Positions 9,573 to 18,498 of a stretch of 64,000 nt of DNA are shown one piece after another; within the stretch, counting starts at the first letter, position 1; each line of letters opens with the position of its first letter. The notes below the pieces were generated by a model, which ran no database searches, was not told the DNA's origin, and saw only the letters and a program-made list of their open reading frames with translations. This DNA is from Bradyrhizobium commune (GTDB lineage Bacteria; Pseudomonadota; Alphaproteobacteria; Rhizobiales; Xanthobacteraceae). The translations under genes were made by a program, and so were the position numbers. Location: the NCBI RefSeq assembly GCF_015624505.1, contig NZ_CP061379.1, positions 62,001-126,000 of the forward strand, written 5' to 3'.

Positions 9573-10478
9573 CTAGAGTTTCTTGCGTTTGCGCCAATCG
9601 GCGACGAAGTCGATGAAGGCGCGTAGCGCGGGCGGCACCTGGCGCCGGCTCGGATAGTACAGGAACGGGCCCGGAAACGGCTCGCACCAATCTTCCATCA
9701 AGCTGACCAGCGCGCCCGATTTCAGGGCTTCACCCACGTAACCATCGATGCTCGCCCAGATGCCGACGCCGTCGAGCGCGGCCCGCATCGCAAGGCCCAT
9801 ATTGGTCGAGATCAGCTTTGCCGGCGGATCGACCTTCATGATCTGGCCGGCCTTCTCGAACTCCCAATCATGCATGACACCGCTCGAGTAGCGCGCGCGG
9901 ATGCAGTCATGCTCGAGCAGATCTTTCGGATGCTTGGGCTTGCCGCGACGTGCGACGTAAGCCGGAGAGGCGACGATGACATAGTGCTGCGGGCCGCTCA
10001 GCGGCACCGCCACCATGTCCTGCGCGAGATGCTCGCCATAGCGCACGCCGGCATCGAAGCCCGCGCTGACGATGTCGACGAAGCCGCTTTCGGACACGAT
10101 GTCGAGATCGACCTGCGGATGCGCCGCCAGAAACGGGCCGGCCATCGGCGCCAGCACCAGGTCGACGGCCGGCGGCGGCGCATTGATGCGCAGGCGGCCG
10201 GAGGCGACCTCCCGCAGGCCGCGGACTTGATCGAGGGCATCGCCGACGTCACGCAGGGCCGGAGCGACGCGCGACAGCAAGAGCTCGCCCGCCTCGGTCA
10301 GGGCGACGCTGCGGGTGGTGCGGTTCATGAGGCGGACGCCGAGGCGCTCCTCGAGATCGCGCAGCCGCTGGCTAAGGCTCGACACCGACACGCGAATTTC
10401 GACCGCGGCGCGGCGAAAACTGCGGGTGCGGGCGACCGCCACGAAGGCGTCGAGATCGCGCAAATCAGGATCAGCCAT
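9573..10478 (-). CDS. LysR-family transcriptional regulator
   Basis: 301-residue regulator with an N-terminal winged helix-turn-helix (SFRRAAVEIRVSVSSLSQRLRDLEERLGVRL) and a LysR substrate-binding domain of the CrgA/AaeR-like branch (GRLRINAPPPAVDLVLAPMAGPFLAAHP). The start at 10478 (MADPDLRDLDAFV) matches where the family begins. It is divergent from an aldo/keto reductase, which is the likely target, and its start codon lies inside an inverted repeat (10478-10497). The effector is unknown. Confidence 0.88.
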   Translation of the reverse strand: MADPDLRDLDAFVAVARTRSFRRAAVEIRVSVSSLSQRLRDLEERLGVRLMNRTTRSVALTEAGELLLSRVAPALRDVGDALDQVRGLREVASGRLRINAPPPAVDLVLAPMAGPFLAAHPQVDLDIVSESGFVDIVSAGFDAGVRYGEHLAQDMVAVPLSGPQHYVIVASPAYVARRGKPKHPKDLLEHDCIRARYSSGVMHDWEFEKAGQIMKVDPPAKLISTNMGLAMRAALDGVGIWASIDGYVGEALKSGALVSLMEDWCEPFPGPFLYYPSRRQVPPALRAFIDFVADWRKRKKL

Positions 10479-10497
10479 TGTTCGGTATGTTGAACAA
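10478..10497. promoter_or_regulatory. Inverted repeat, probable LysR operator
   Basis: TTGTTC-N8-GAACAA is a perfect 6-bp inverted repeat overlapping the start codon of the LysR gene in the divergent gap to the aldo/keto reductase. The position fits autorepression and activation of the neighbour. Binding is inferred. Confidence 0.45.
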
Positions 10498-10593
10498 GCC
10501 ATTCCGGATTGTCCAGCTTATCGCGGCAATCTGACGAGCGCATATGTGCCCTCGTCACGCGGCGCAATCGGCGCCGTCTTGAGGAGAGCCATC

Positions 10594-11601
10594 ATGGAAC
10601 AGCGAAAGCTCGGTTCAACCGGTCCCAACGTCTCCGCCCTCGGTCTCGGCTGCATGGCGATGTCGGACGCCTATGGTCCAGCCGATCGCGGCGAGAGCAT
10701 CGCCACGATCCATGCCGCGCTCGATGCCGGCATCACGCTGCTCGACACCGGCGATTTCTACGCGATGGGCCACAACGAGATGCTGGTGCGCGAAGCGCTG
10801 AAAGAAGTGCCGCGCGAAAAAGTGCAGATCAGCGTCAAGTTCGGCGCACTGCGCGGCCCTGCCGGCGAGTTCGCCGGCATGGATACAAGACCGGCCGCGA
10901 TGAAGAACTTTCTCGCCTATTCGCTGCAACGTCTCGGCACCGACCATATCGACGTCTACCGCCCGGCGCGTCTCGATCCGAGCATTCCCATCGAGGAGAC
11001 GATCGGCGGCATCGCCGAGATGGTGAAGGCCGGTTACATCAGGCATATCGGCCTGTCCGAGGTCGGCTCCGACACGATCCGCCGTGCGCACGCGGTGCAC
11101 CCGATCGTCGATCTCCAGATCGAATATTCGCTGATCGAGCGCGGCATCGAGCGCGACATCCTGAAGACCTGCCGCGAGCTCGGCATCGCCATCACGGCTT
11201 ACGGCGTGCTGGCGCGCGGCCTGATCAGCGGCCATTGGTCGAAGGAGAGCGGCAAGACCGGCAAGGACTACCGGCTGATGACGCCGCGCTTCCAGGGCGC
11301 GAACCTTGACGCCAATCTCGCGCTGGTGGAGCAGCTGCGCGCGATTGCCGCCGAGATCGGCGCGACGCCGGCGCAGGTCGCAATCGCCTGGGTGGCCGCG
11401 CAAGGCAAGGAGATCGTGCCGCTGATCGGCGCCAAGACCCGCGCCCGTCTCACCGAGGCGCTTGGCGCGACCAAGGTGACGCTGACGCCAGCCCATCTCG
11501 CGGCGCTGGCAAAAGCCTTCCCGCCAAACGTCGCCGCCGGCATGCGCTACGCGGCCGAGCAGATGGCGCATCTCGACAGCGAGAAGCCGGCCACGAGGTA
11601 A
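10594..11601 (+). CDS. Aldo/keto reductase
   Basis: 335-residue NADPH-dependent reductase with an (alpha/beta)8 barrel. Seen: LGLGCMAMSDAYG at the N-terminus, the catalytic Asp and Tyr in LLDTGDFYAMGHNE, and the Lys in ISVKFG. The strand that normally carries the catalytic His (usually DLYQLHRVDP-like) reads DVYRPARLDP, as in one AKR subfamily, so the tetrad lacks its His. The NADPH-binding C-terminal segment VPLIGAKTRARL is present. The start ATG has GAGGAGA upstream. It is probably regulated by the divergent LysR protein; the substrate is unknown. Confidence 0.88.
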   Translation: MEQRKLGSTGPNVSALGLGCMAMSDAYGPADRGESIATIHAALDAGITLLDTGDFYAMGHNEMLVREALKEVPREKVQISVKFGALRGPAGEFAGMDTRPAAMKNFLAYSLQRLGTDHIDVYRPARLDPSIPIEETIGGIAEMVKAGYIRHIGLSEVGSDTIRRAHAVHPIVDLQIEYSLIERGIERDILKTCRELGIAITAYGVLARGLISGHWSKESGKTGKDYRLMTPRFQGANLDANLALVEQLRAIAAEIGATPAQVAIAWVAAQGKEIVPLIGAKTRARLTEALGATKVTLTPAHLAALAKAFPPNVAAGMRYAAEQMAHLDSEKPATR

Positions 11602-11610
11602 CGGCAGCAA

Positions 11611-12414
11611 TCAGTCGCGATGGGCGCTGAGATCGGTGATCACAGGCCCATCGCCGTTGAGCGGATTGGCTGGATCGCGCGCATAGCGCAACGTCTCGAA
11701 GCGCATCGCGCGCGCATCGATCATCAGGAGGCGGCCGATGAGGCCGTCGCCGAAACCGACGATCTCGCGGATCGCCTCCAGCGCCATCATCGAGCCCATC
11801 ACGCCCGCAAGCGCGCCCATGACGCCGGCCTCGGCGCAGGCCGGCACGGTGCCCGGCGGCGGCGCGTCCGGAAACAGGCAGCGATAGGTCGGATTGAACA
11901 CGCCCTGCTCGTTGGTCTCATGCGCGCGAATGGTGGTGAGCGAGCCGTCGAAAGTGCCGAGCGCCGCCGTGATCAGCGGCCGCTTCGCGAAGAAGCAGGC
12001 ATCCGAGACCAGATAGCGCGTCGAGAAATTGTCGGAGCCGTCGAGCACGAGATCGTAGTCGCCGATCAGGCTCATCGCGTTGTCGGCGTTGAGCCAGGTG
12101 GCGTGGCCGACGAAGCGCACATGCGGATTGAGCTCCGCGATGCGCTCGGCGGCGCTCTCGACCTTGTGCCGGCCGATGTCGGGCGTGGTGTGGATCACCT
12201 GGCGCTGGAGATTTGACAGCGACACGACGTCGTCATCGACCACGCCGAGCGTGCCGATGCCGGCGGCAGCCAGATACATCAGCGCGGGCGCGCCAAGCCC
12301 ACCGGCGCCGATCACCAGCACGGAGGCCCGCTTCAGCGCGGCCTGGCCGGGACCGCCGACATCGCGCAGCACGATATGGCGGGCATAGCGTTCGAGTTCG
12401 TCCGGGCTGAGCAC
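11611..12414 (-). CDS. moeB: ThiF/MoeB/HesA-family adenylyltransferase
   Basis: 267-residue E1-like enzyme that adenylates the C-terminal Gly of a ubiquitin-like sulfur carrier (MoaD or ThiS). The ATP-binding motif VLVIGAGGLGAPALMYLAAAGIG and the catalytic DGSDNFSTRYLVSDAC are clear, and the presumed thiol site is PACAEAGVMG. I chose the GTG at 12414 (LSPDELERYARHI follows; GGAG 9 bases upstream). The upstream ATG at 12507 would add about 31 unconserved residues and overlap the divergent gene. The two CxxC zinc pairs of E. coli MoeB are not visible. Confidence 0.85.
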   Translation of the reverse strand: MLSPDELERYARHIVLRDVGGPGQAALKRASVLVIGAGGLGAPALMYLAAAGIGTLGVVDDDVVSLSNLQRQVIHTTPDIGRHKVESAAERIAELNPHVRFVGHATWLNADNAMSLIGDYDLVLDGSDNFSTRYLVSDACFFAKRPLITAALGTFDGSLTTIRAHETNEQGVFNPTYRCLFPDAPPPGTVPACAEAGVMGALAGVMGSMMALEAIREIVGFGDGLIGRLLMIDARAMRFETLRYARDPANPLNGDGPVITDLSAHRD

Positions 12415-12505
12415 GCTCTTTGACTCCTGAACCACCCCAACATTGTTCGCGACCAACGAGATGTGCTTCAATGGCAGCGCGTTCAATGGGCTGGCTGGAT
12501 TTGTC

Positions 12506-13867
12506 ATGAGATCGATGCTTGCGGCAACACTGATGTTTGTGGCTGCCACGGCTGCCAACGCCCAGATGACGGCGCCGCAGCTCCCCGGCGCCAAGCCGAA
12601 GCTGGTCCAGACCGTTCCGATCCGCCCGCCGGCCTTGCAGACGCCGTCGGAGACCGCAGATGCGATGGCGCAAGCCGAACGACTGTCGCTCCAGTCCGAC
12701 CTCGCCTGGGTCGGCGAATATAACGGCGCGATCACCGGCGACGTCAGTTCCCGCATGGTCGACGCGATCAAGGAGTACCAGAAGAGCAAGGGCGGCAAGC
12801 CAACCGGCGTGCTCAATCCGCAGGAGCGCGCCGCGCTCGCCGAGACCGCACGGCGGAAGCAGGACAATGTCGGCTGGAAAATCGTGACCGAGATGACCAG
12901 CGGCGCGCGGCTCGGCATTCCCGCAAAACTGGTGCCGAATCAGGCGACCGACGCCAACGGCTCGAAATGGACCTCGCCAACCGGCACGGTGCAGGTGCTG
13001 CTCAGCCGCCGCAAGGAGGCGAGCCCGACCACCGCAAAGCTCGCCGAAGCGGAGAAGAAGGAGCCGGCGGGCCGCAAGGTCGACTACACTGTGGTGAAGC
13101 CCGATTTCTTCGTCCTGTCGGGGCTTCAAGGTCTGAAGAAGTTTTACGTGCGCGGCACCTTCAAGGGCGACGAGGTCCGCATCATGACGATCCTGTACGA
13201 CCAAGCGACCGAGAACACGGTCGAGCCGGTCGTGATCGCGATGTCGAGCGCGTTCAATGCGTTTCCATCTGGGCCGCAAGCCGGGCCTGCGCCGCGCAAG
13301 ACCGTCGAATATGGCACCGGCATCGTCGTCAGCGACGATGGCGCGATCGTCACGGATCGTCTCGTCACCGATTCATGCCTCGCGATCACGATCGGCGGTT
13401 ACGGCAGTGCCGACCGGCTCGCTGAGGACAAGGAGCACGATCTCGCGCTGCTGCACATCTATGGCGCGCGCGGATTGAAGCCGCTGAGCCTCACGGGCGG
13501 CGCGGCGAAAACCAGTGTCGATGTCGTCGGCATCGCCGATCCCCAGAGCCAGGGCGGCGCCGCGGGCGTGTCGAGCGTCAAGGCGGCGCTGGCACCGGTG
13601 ACGTCAAGCGATTCCGCTCTGTCGCCGCCGCCGGCGGTCGGCTTCTCCGGTAGCCCTGCGATCGATGGCGACGGCAAGTTTGGCGGCATTGCATTGCTGA
13701 AGCCGGCCATGGTTGCGGGGCCGGCGACGGCCGTGCCGACCTCACAAGCCGTGATGGTCTCGGCAGAGACCGTGCGCGATTTCCTGAAGGCGAACGGCGT
13801 CACCGCGAACGGCAACTCAACGGATACGAAGGCGGCCGCGGTGCGCGTGATCTGCGTTCGGAAATGA
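12506..13867 (+). CDS. Exported protein with peptidoglycan-binding-like and degenerate trypsin-like domains
   Basis: 453 residues with a signal peptide (MRSMLAATLMFVAATAANAQ). Residues about 55-115 look like a peptidoglycan-binding repeat (LSLQSDLAWVGEYNGAITGD... GVLNPQERAAL). The C-terminal half (about 265-430) has a trypsin/HtrA-like layout: GTGIVVSDDGAIVTDRLV, DLALL and GFSGSPAID. The His of the triad is missing (TDRLVTDS where TNxHVV is expected) while Asp and Ser positions remain, so it is probably a non-catalytic pseudoprotease. Its ATG overlaps an unused ATG of the divergent moeB. Confidence 0.75.
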   Translation: MRSMLAATLMFVAATAANAQMTAPQLPGAKPKLVQTVPIRPPALQTPSETADAMAQAERLSLQSDLAWVGEYNGAITGDVSSRMVDAIKEYQKSKGGKPTGVLNPQERAALAETARRKQDNVGWKIVTEMTSGARLGIPAKLVPNQATDANGSKWTSPTGTVQVLLSRRKEASPTTAKLAEAEKKEPAGRKVDYTVVKPDFFVLSGLQGLKKFYVRGTFKGDEVRIMTILYDQATENTVEPVVIAMSSAFNAFPSGPQAGPAPRKTVEYGTGIVVSDDGAIVTDRLVTDSCLAITIGGYGSADRLAEDKEHDLALLHIYGARGLKPLSLTGGAAKTSVDVVGIADPQSQGGAAGVSSVKAALAPVTSSDSALSPPPAVGFSGSPAIDGDGKFGGIALLKPAMVAGPATAVPTSQAVMVSAETVRDFLKANGVTANGNSTDTKAAAVRVICVRK

Positions 13868-13870
13868 CGA

Positions 13871-15550
13871 TCAGCTCAACCTGAACCGCACCCCGCTCTT
13901 GGCGAGACCGCCGGATATCCCGACCGGCGTGCCGTCCGCGCGCCAGCAGGCGGCGCCGGTCATGGTGCCGTCATCGTGGAAGGCGATGCCGTTCATGCCG
14001 CCGGCAACTGTCGCGACCGGCTGGACCTTGTGGCCGAGCTTCTCGAGTTTTGCGCGCACGGCCTCCGGCATTTTCTGCTCGACCTCGAGCGCATTGCCTT
14101 CGGTCCAGACCCGTGGCGCTTCGACGGCTTCCTGCAAGCTCATGCCGTGGTCAATCAGGTTGACGAACGCCTGCATCGCGCTCGGGAAGATGCGCTTTCC
14201 GCCGGGTAGCCCGAGCGCATAGCGCAGCTTGCCGTCACGAAGCGCCATCATCGGCGACATCGAGGTGGTGACACGCTTGCCCGGCGCCAGCGACAGCGCA
14301 TGGCCGGGACGGGGATCGAACAGGTTCATGTAATTGTTGGCGACGGCGCCGAGCCCCGGGATCATGATCTTGGCGCCAAAGAGATTGTTGATGGTCTGCG
14401 TGGTCGCGACCACGTTGCCGAAGGCGTCTGCCGCCGTCATGTGCGTGGTGTCTGCGCCCTCGAGCTGCGACACGCCGGCGCCCCAGGCCTGCGCCCGCGC
14501 CGGATCGATCGCGCGGCGGCGCTCTTCGGCATAGGCCTTCGAGGTCAGCCGCTCCACGGGCACGCCGACATAGTCGGGATCGCCGCTGGCCGCGGCGCGA
14601 TCGGCGAAGGCGATCTTCAGGACTTCTGCGAGAAAGTGGATCGTCTCAGGCGTGCCGAAGCCGAGGCTGCCGATGTCGTAGCCTTCCAGGATGTTCAGCA
14701 TCTGCGCGATGTGCACGCCGGAGGCGGCGGGCGGCGGCGGGCCAAAGATGGTCCAGCCGCGATAGTCGGCACGGATCGGCTGCCGCTCGACGGTCTTGTA
14801 ATTGGTGAGATCGTTGCGACGGATGAAGCCGCCGGTGTTCTCCATATAGTCGACCAGGATGTCGCCGAGCGGCCCCTCGTACAGCGCCTTCTCGCCGTGA
14901 TCGGCGATGCTGCGGAGCGTCTCGGCATATTCGGCCTGCACCACCCGCTCGCCGATCTTCAGGGGCGCGCCGTTCGGCAGGAAGATCGCCGCGATCGCCT
15001 TGTCCTTGCGCATCTCCGCCGCGCTCTCGCTGATGCATTCGTGCAGGTATGGCGTCGCCGCGTAGCCGCGCGCGGCGTGCTTGATCGCAGGCTGCATGAC
15101 GTCGGCGAGGCTCATGGTGCCGAACCGGCGCAGCGTCTCGCACCAGGCCTTGAGCGAGCCGGGCGTCGCAACCGCTTTCGGACCATTGAGGTTCTCATTG
15201 CCGACGGTGTCGAACACGTCGTGGGCCGAGCCGGGCCTGGACGTGTAGGTGGTGTCTCGGACCGCCGCGGGCACCGTGCTCTGGCCGTCGATGACGCGAT
15301 GGCTGCCGTCGGCGAGCCGGATATGGGCCATGCCGCCGCCGATGATGCCGACCATCATCGGCTCGACCACGGTCAGCGTGAACAGGGTCGCGATCGCGGC
15401 ATCGATGGCGTTGCCGCCGGCCGCCAGCATCTCGGCGCCGGCGCTGGAGGCCAAAGGGTGGTTGCTGACCACCATGCCGCGGCTCGAGACCGCCGGCATC
15501 TTCTGGCATTCAAAGCTCGTTGCCGTCCGGTCGCGCCAGTTTCCGCTCAT
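13871..15550 (-). CDS. Gamma-glutamyltransferase family protein
   Basis: 559-residue Ntn-hydrolase that would self-cleave before a threonine and act on gamma-glutamyl bonds such as those of glutathione. The nucleophile region is GADTTHMTAADAFGNVVATTQTINNLFG (about residues 370-397), with Thr in DTTHMTAAD. N-terminal landmarks are GMVVSNHPLAS and GNAIDAAIATL. There is no signal peptide, which fits the cytosolic YwrD-like branch more than the periplasmic E. coli Ggt. It is convergent with the degenerate protease gene, 3 bp apart. Confidence 0.88.
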   Translation of the reverse strand: MSGNWRDRTATSFECQKMPAVSSRGMVVSNHPLASSAGAEMLAAGGNAIDAAIATLFTLTVVEPMMVGIIGGGMAHIRLADGSHRVIDGQSTVPAAVRDTTYTSRPGSAHDVFDTVGNENLNGPKAVATPGSLKAWCETLRRFGTMSLADVMQPAIKHAARGYAATPYLHECISESAAEMRKDKAIAAIFLPNGAPLKIGERVVQAEYAETLRSIADHGEKALYEGPLGDILVDYMENTGGFIRRNDLTNYKTVERQPIRADYRGWTIFGPPPPAASGVHIAQMLNILEGYDIGSLGFGTPETIHFLAEVLKIAFADRAAASGDPDYVGVPVERLTSKAYAEERRRAIDPARAQAWGAGVSQLEGADTTHMTAADAFGNVVATTQTINNLFGAKIMIPGLGAVANNYMNLFDPRPGHALSLAPGKRVTTSMSPMMALRDGKLRYALGLPGGKRIFPSAMQAFVNLIDHGMSLQEAVEAPRVWTEGNALEVEQKMPEAVRAKLEKLGHKVQPVATVAGGMNGIAFHDDGTMTGAACWRADGTPVGISGGLAKSGVRFRLS

Positions 15551-15788
15551 GCCGCTTGCTCCCTTTATTCACGGCGGCGAGCACATCACACGCACGATTA
15601 CGGGTCCAGTAATGGTACGGATTAGCTGGCATTCCCGATTCTGCCATCATCGTGACTGCTGATTCGGACATCCGCGATCCCTTTGGATCGGGCAAGGCAC
15701 GTCCTGAGCGAGAAGAGCTCAGCATCGCAAACGATGCACGTTCGCGTGGCGTTTCCCTGACCCAAGCACTCCAAAGGATCTATCTTCG

Positions 15789-16529
15789 ATGCACACGATC
15801 GTACTGGCCACCCAAAAGGGTGGCAGTGGCAAAAGCACCCTCGCCATCGGCCTCGCGCTGGCGGCCAAGCAGGCCGGCTTCACCGTCCGCCTGATCGAGA
15901 CCGACCCGCAGGGCACCCTGTCCAACTGGCAGCGCCGCCGCACCTCCGATGATCTCGTGGTCGAGCCGATCTATCACGCGGCCGACATCGCGCCGCGGCT
16001 GAAGATGCTGGCCGACAGCGGCCTCCAGCTCGCGATCGTCGACACCGCGGCCGGCCTGTCCGCCGCGACCACCGCCGCGATCCGCCATTCCGATCTCTGC
16101 CTGATCCCGGCCCGCCCGAGCGTCGCCGACATCGAGGCGACCGTCTCCACGCTCAGCGTCGCGCGGGCCTGGAAGCGGCCCTTTGGCTTCGTGCTGAACC
16201 AGACGCCGATCCGCGGCCAGCGCATCGACAACGCCGCCAACACGCTTGCCGAGGAAGCCGCCCTCGATCTCGCCGAGGTGCTCGCGCGCCCGCTGATCGC
16301 GATGCGCAACGACCACCAGGACTCGCTCGCAAGCGGTCTCGCCGTCAGCGAGTTCGCGCCGAACGGCAAGTCGACCGAGGAGATCCGCAGCCTCTGGCAG
16401 TGGATCGAGACCCGGCTCAACATCTCGGCCACCAATGTGCTGATCGACCAGGTCATCTCGGCTGCCGAGGGCATGCTGCAAGTCGTCGCCGAACAGGCCG
16501 CGAACGAGACCACGACCCTGGCGTCCTGA
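15789..16529 (+). CDS. Orphan ParA-family ATPase
   Basis: 246-residue MinD/ParA ATPase with the deviant Walker A motif QKGGSGKST at residues 9-17, switch I in TDPQGTLSNW and a Walker B-like LAIVDTAAG. No parB or centromere-like repeat lies nearby, so it is not the chromosome partition pair. Related orphan ParAs position protein clusters or polar machinery, but the cargo is unknown here. A long hairpin follows at 16588-16623. Confidence 0.88.
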   Translation: MHTIVLATQKGGSGKSTLAIGLALAAKQAGFTVRLIETDPQGTLSNWQRRRTSDDLVVEPIYHAADIAPRLKMLADSGLQLAIVDTAAGLSAATTAAIRHSDLCLIPARPSVADIEATVSTLSVARAWKRPFGFVLNQTPIRGQRIDNAANTLAEEAALDLAEVLARPLIAMRNDHQDSLASGLAVSEFAPNGKSTEEIRSLWQWIETRLNISATNVLIDQVISAAEGMLQVVAEQAANETTTLAS

Positions 16530-16587
16530 GCGGGGCGATCGCTCGGACGACAGAGGGCCCTCCACCATCCGGCAGGGCCCCAGCGAC

Positions 16588-16623
16588 GAAGCAATCCGGC
16601 CACCAGCCCGGCCGGATTGCTTC
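16588..16623 (+). terminator. Long hairpin downstream of the ParA gene
   Basis: Perfect 14-bp arms GAAGCAATCCGGCC and GGCCGGATTGCTTC around an 8-base loop, 59 bp after the stop. Only a weak T-run (GTTTTG) follows, so it may be a poor intrinsic terminator or a 3'-end stabiliser. Confidence 0.55.
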
Positions 16624-16665
16624 GCTTCGCGTTTTGACGACGGCAGGCGCCTTCGCGCAAAAATG

Positions 16666-16693
16666 TCGAAAACAACCCCATGCACAGTAGAAC
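16666..16693. repeat. 28-bp dispersed repeat, copy 1
   Basis: A 28-bp sequence beginning TCGAAAACAACCCCATGCAC and ending AGTAGAAC is present without mismatch at 55507-55534, 39 kb away. Both copies lie just downstream of gene ends. I recall closely similar strings as very common in Bradyrhizobium intergenic regions; the role is unknown. Confidence 0.8.
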
Positions 16694-16773
16694 CGTTTGC
16701 TGCCAAGGCGCCGGGCGACGGCGCGCAGGCATCTGACTTATCAAGCAAAACGGCTACGCGCGCGCATCACCGC

Positions 16774-17655
16774 TCATTTCTGGCATTTCGGGCACCAGAA
16801 GGTCGAGCGGCCGTTCTGGGTGAAGCGCTTCACGGTGCCGCCGCAGCGTGGCGTCGTGCATGTCTCGCCTTCACGGTCATAGACCCTGAACGAGTGCTGG
16901 AAATAGCCGAGCTCGCCCGAGGTCTGGCGATGGTCGCGCAGCGACGAGCCACCGGCCTTGATCGCATCGTTCAGCACGGTGTGGATGGCACCGACCAACC
17001 TCTTCGCATGGTCCGTTGGTTCGCCCTTCCTGGTCGACAGCGTCGCGGCAATGCGACGCGGCGACAGATGCGAGCGGTGCAGCGCTTCGCAGACATAGAT
17101 GTTGCCGAGCCCCGCCACGACGCGCTGGTCGAGCAGCGCGGCCTTCAGACTCGTGGTCTTGCCCTCGCAGGCGTGCGCCAGCATCGCGGCGTCGAATTCG
17201 TTGCCGAGCGGCTCGGGGCCAAGGCCGCGCAGCAATGGCTCCTCGTCGAGCGCATTGCGCGCGATCACTTTCATGTAACCGAAGCGGCGCGGGTCGTTGA
17301 AGACGATGTCGGCACCCGAGGACATCCGAAACAGCACGTGGTCGTGCGTGGAGTCCTTTCCCTTAGGATAGTGAAACTCGCCCGGCGCGGCCTCGTCATC
17401 CGGCTTGATGACGCGGAACGAGCCCGACATGCCCAGATGCATCAACAGAACGTCACCGGAGCCGAGATCGGCCATGAGATATTTTGCACGGCGGCCAAGC
17501 CCCGTGACGATCTGCCCCTGGAGCCGGGCCACGAAATCGGGCTGGAAGGGAAAGCGCAAATCCGGCCGGCGGGCCTCCGCGACGACGATTTTCGCGCCCT
17601 CCATGACCGGCTGAAGGCCGCGGCGGACGGTCTCGACTTCGGGCAATTCAGGCAT
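16774..17655 (-). CDS. mutM: Formamidopyrimidine-DNA glycosylase MutM (Fpg)
   Basis: 293-residue base-excision enzyme removing 8-oxoguanine and other oxidised purines, with AP-lyase activity. The N-terminal [13 protein letters not shown] supplies the catalytic Pro and Glu. The helix-two-turn-helix region ([19 protein letters not shown]) and the C-terminal zinc finger with four Cys (C-T-T-P-R-C ... WCPKCQK) are intact. It is divergent from ubiE, an arrangement widespread in Rhizobiales. Confidence 0.97.
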   Translation of the reverse strand: MPELPEVETVRRGLQPVMEGAKIVVAEARRPDLRFPFQPDFVARLQGQIVTGLGRRAKYLMADLGSGDVLLMHLGMSGSFRVIKPDDEAAPGEFHYPKGKDSTHDHVLFRMSSGADIVFNDPRRFGYMKVIARNALDEEPLLRGLGPEPLGNEFDAAMLAHACEGKTTSLKAALLDQRVVAGLGNIYVCEALHRSHLSPRRIAATLSTRKGEPTDHAKRLVGAIHTVLNDAIKAGGSSLRDHRQTSGELGYFQHSFRVYDREGETCTTPRCGGTVKRFTQNGRSTFWCPKCQK

Positions 17656-17736
17656 GGTCAGGCATTCACCTTATGAGGGCGGTGTGATAGCGCCATTGCG
17701 GCGGCCGCGCTATGGTCGGCGTCGTGGAGTAGAGTA

Positions 17737-18498
17737 ATGGATCGGCCGGGCGAAACCACGCATTTTGGCTTCAAAGACGTTCCCCTGGGGGACAAGCAGA
17801 CGCTGGTGAACGATGTATTTCGCAGCGTGGCGTCGCGCTATGATTTGATGAACGATTTGATGTCCGGTGGCCTGCACCGGGTCTGGAAGGACATCATGAT
17901 CACCGCGCTGGCGCCGCCCAAAAGCGACCGGCCGTTCGCGCTGCTCGACGTTGCCGGCGGCACCGGCGACATCTCGTTCCGCGCCGCCAAGGCGGCGGGC
18001 CCCCGCTTCCATGCCACGGTCTGCGACATCAATTCCGACATGCTCGCCGTGGGCCGCGAGCGCGCCGCCAAGCGCCATCTCGAAACCCAGGTCGATTTCG
18101 TCGAAGGCAATGCCGAAGCGCTCGCCTTCGCCGACCGCAGCTTCGACGCATATACGATCGCTTTCGGCATTCGCAATGTGCCGCAGATCGACCTTGCGCT
18201 GCGCGAGGCCTATCGCGTGCTGAAGCCGGGCAGCCGCTTCCTGTGTCTCGAATTCTCCACCGTCGAGATGCCCGGCCTCGACAAGCTCTATGATCTGTTC
18301 TCGTTCAAGGTGATCCCGCCGCTCGGCCGCATGGTCACGGGCGATGCCGAATCCTACCAATATCTGGTCGAATCGATCCGCAAGTTTCCAAAGCCGAACA
18401 CCTTCGCCGACATGATCCGCGACGCCGGCTTTTCCCGCGTCAGCTGGCAGACCCTGACCGGCGGCATTGTCGCACTGCATTCGGGCTGGCGTTTGTGA
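17737..18498 (+). CDS. ubiE: Ubiquinone biosynthesis C-methyltransferase UbiE
   Basis: 253-residue SAM-dependent methyltransferase for the C-methylation step of ubiquinone synthesis. The SAM-binding motif [16 protein letters not shown] is at about 69-84 and the family signature [17 protein letters not shown] near residue 34; [28 protein letters not shown] text follows. GGAG precedes the ATG. The stop overlaps the GTG start of ubiB by 4 bp (GTGA), so the two are translationally coupled. Confidence 0.97.
   Translation: MDRPGETTHFGFKDVPLGDKQTLVNDVFRSVASRYDLMNDLMSGGLHRVWKDIMITALAPPKSDRPFALLDVAGGTGDISFRAAKAAGPRFHATVCDINSDMLAVGRERAAKRHLETQVDFVEGNAEALAFADRSFDAYTIAFGIRNVPQIDLALREAYRVLKPGSRFLCLEFSTVEMPGLDKLYDLFSFKVIPPLGRMVTGDAESYQYLVESIRKFPKPNTFADMIRDAGFSRVSWQTLTGGIVALHSGWRL

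Noticed and set aside
14300..15625. 441-codon open frame antisense to the gamma-glutamyltransferase gene
   Set aside because: No recognisable motif, and the other strand encodes a full-length enzyme with its nucleophile region.
15789..16529. Plasmid or island partition system
   Set aside because: Only a ParA is present, with no ParB, parS-like repeats, replication genes or integrase nearby.
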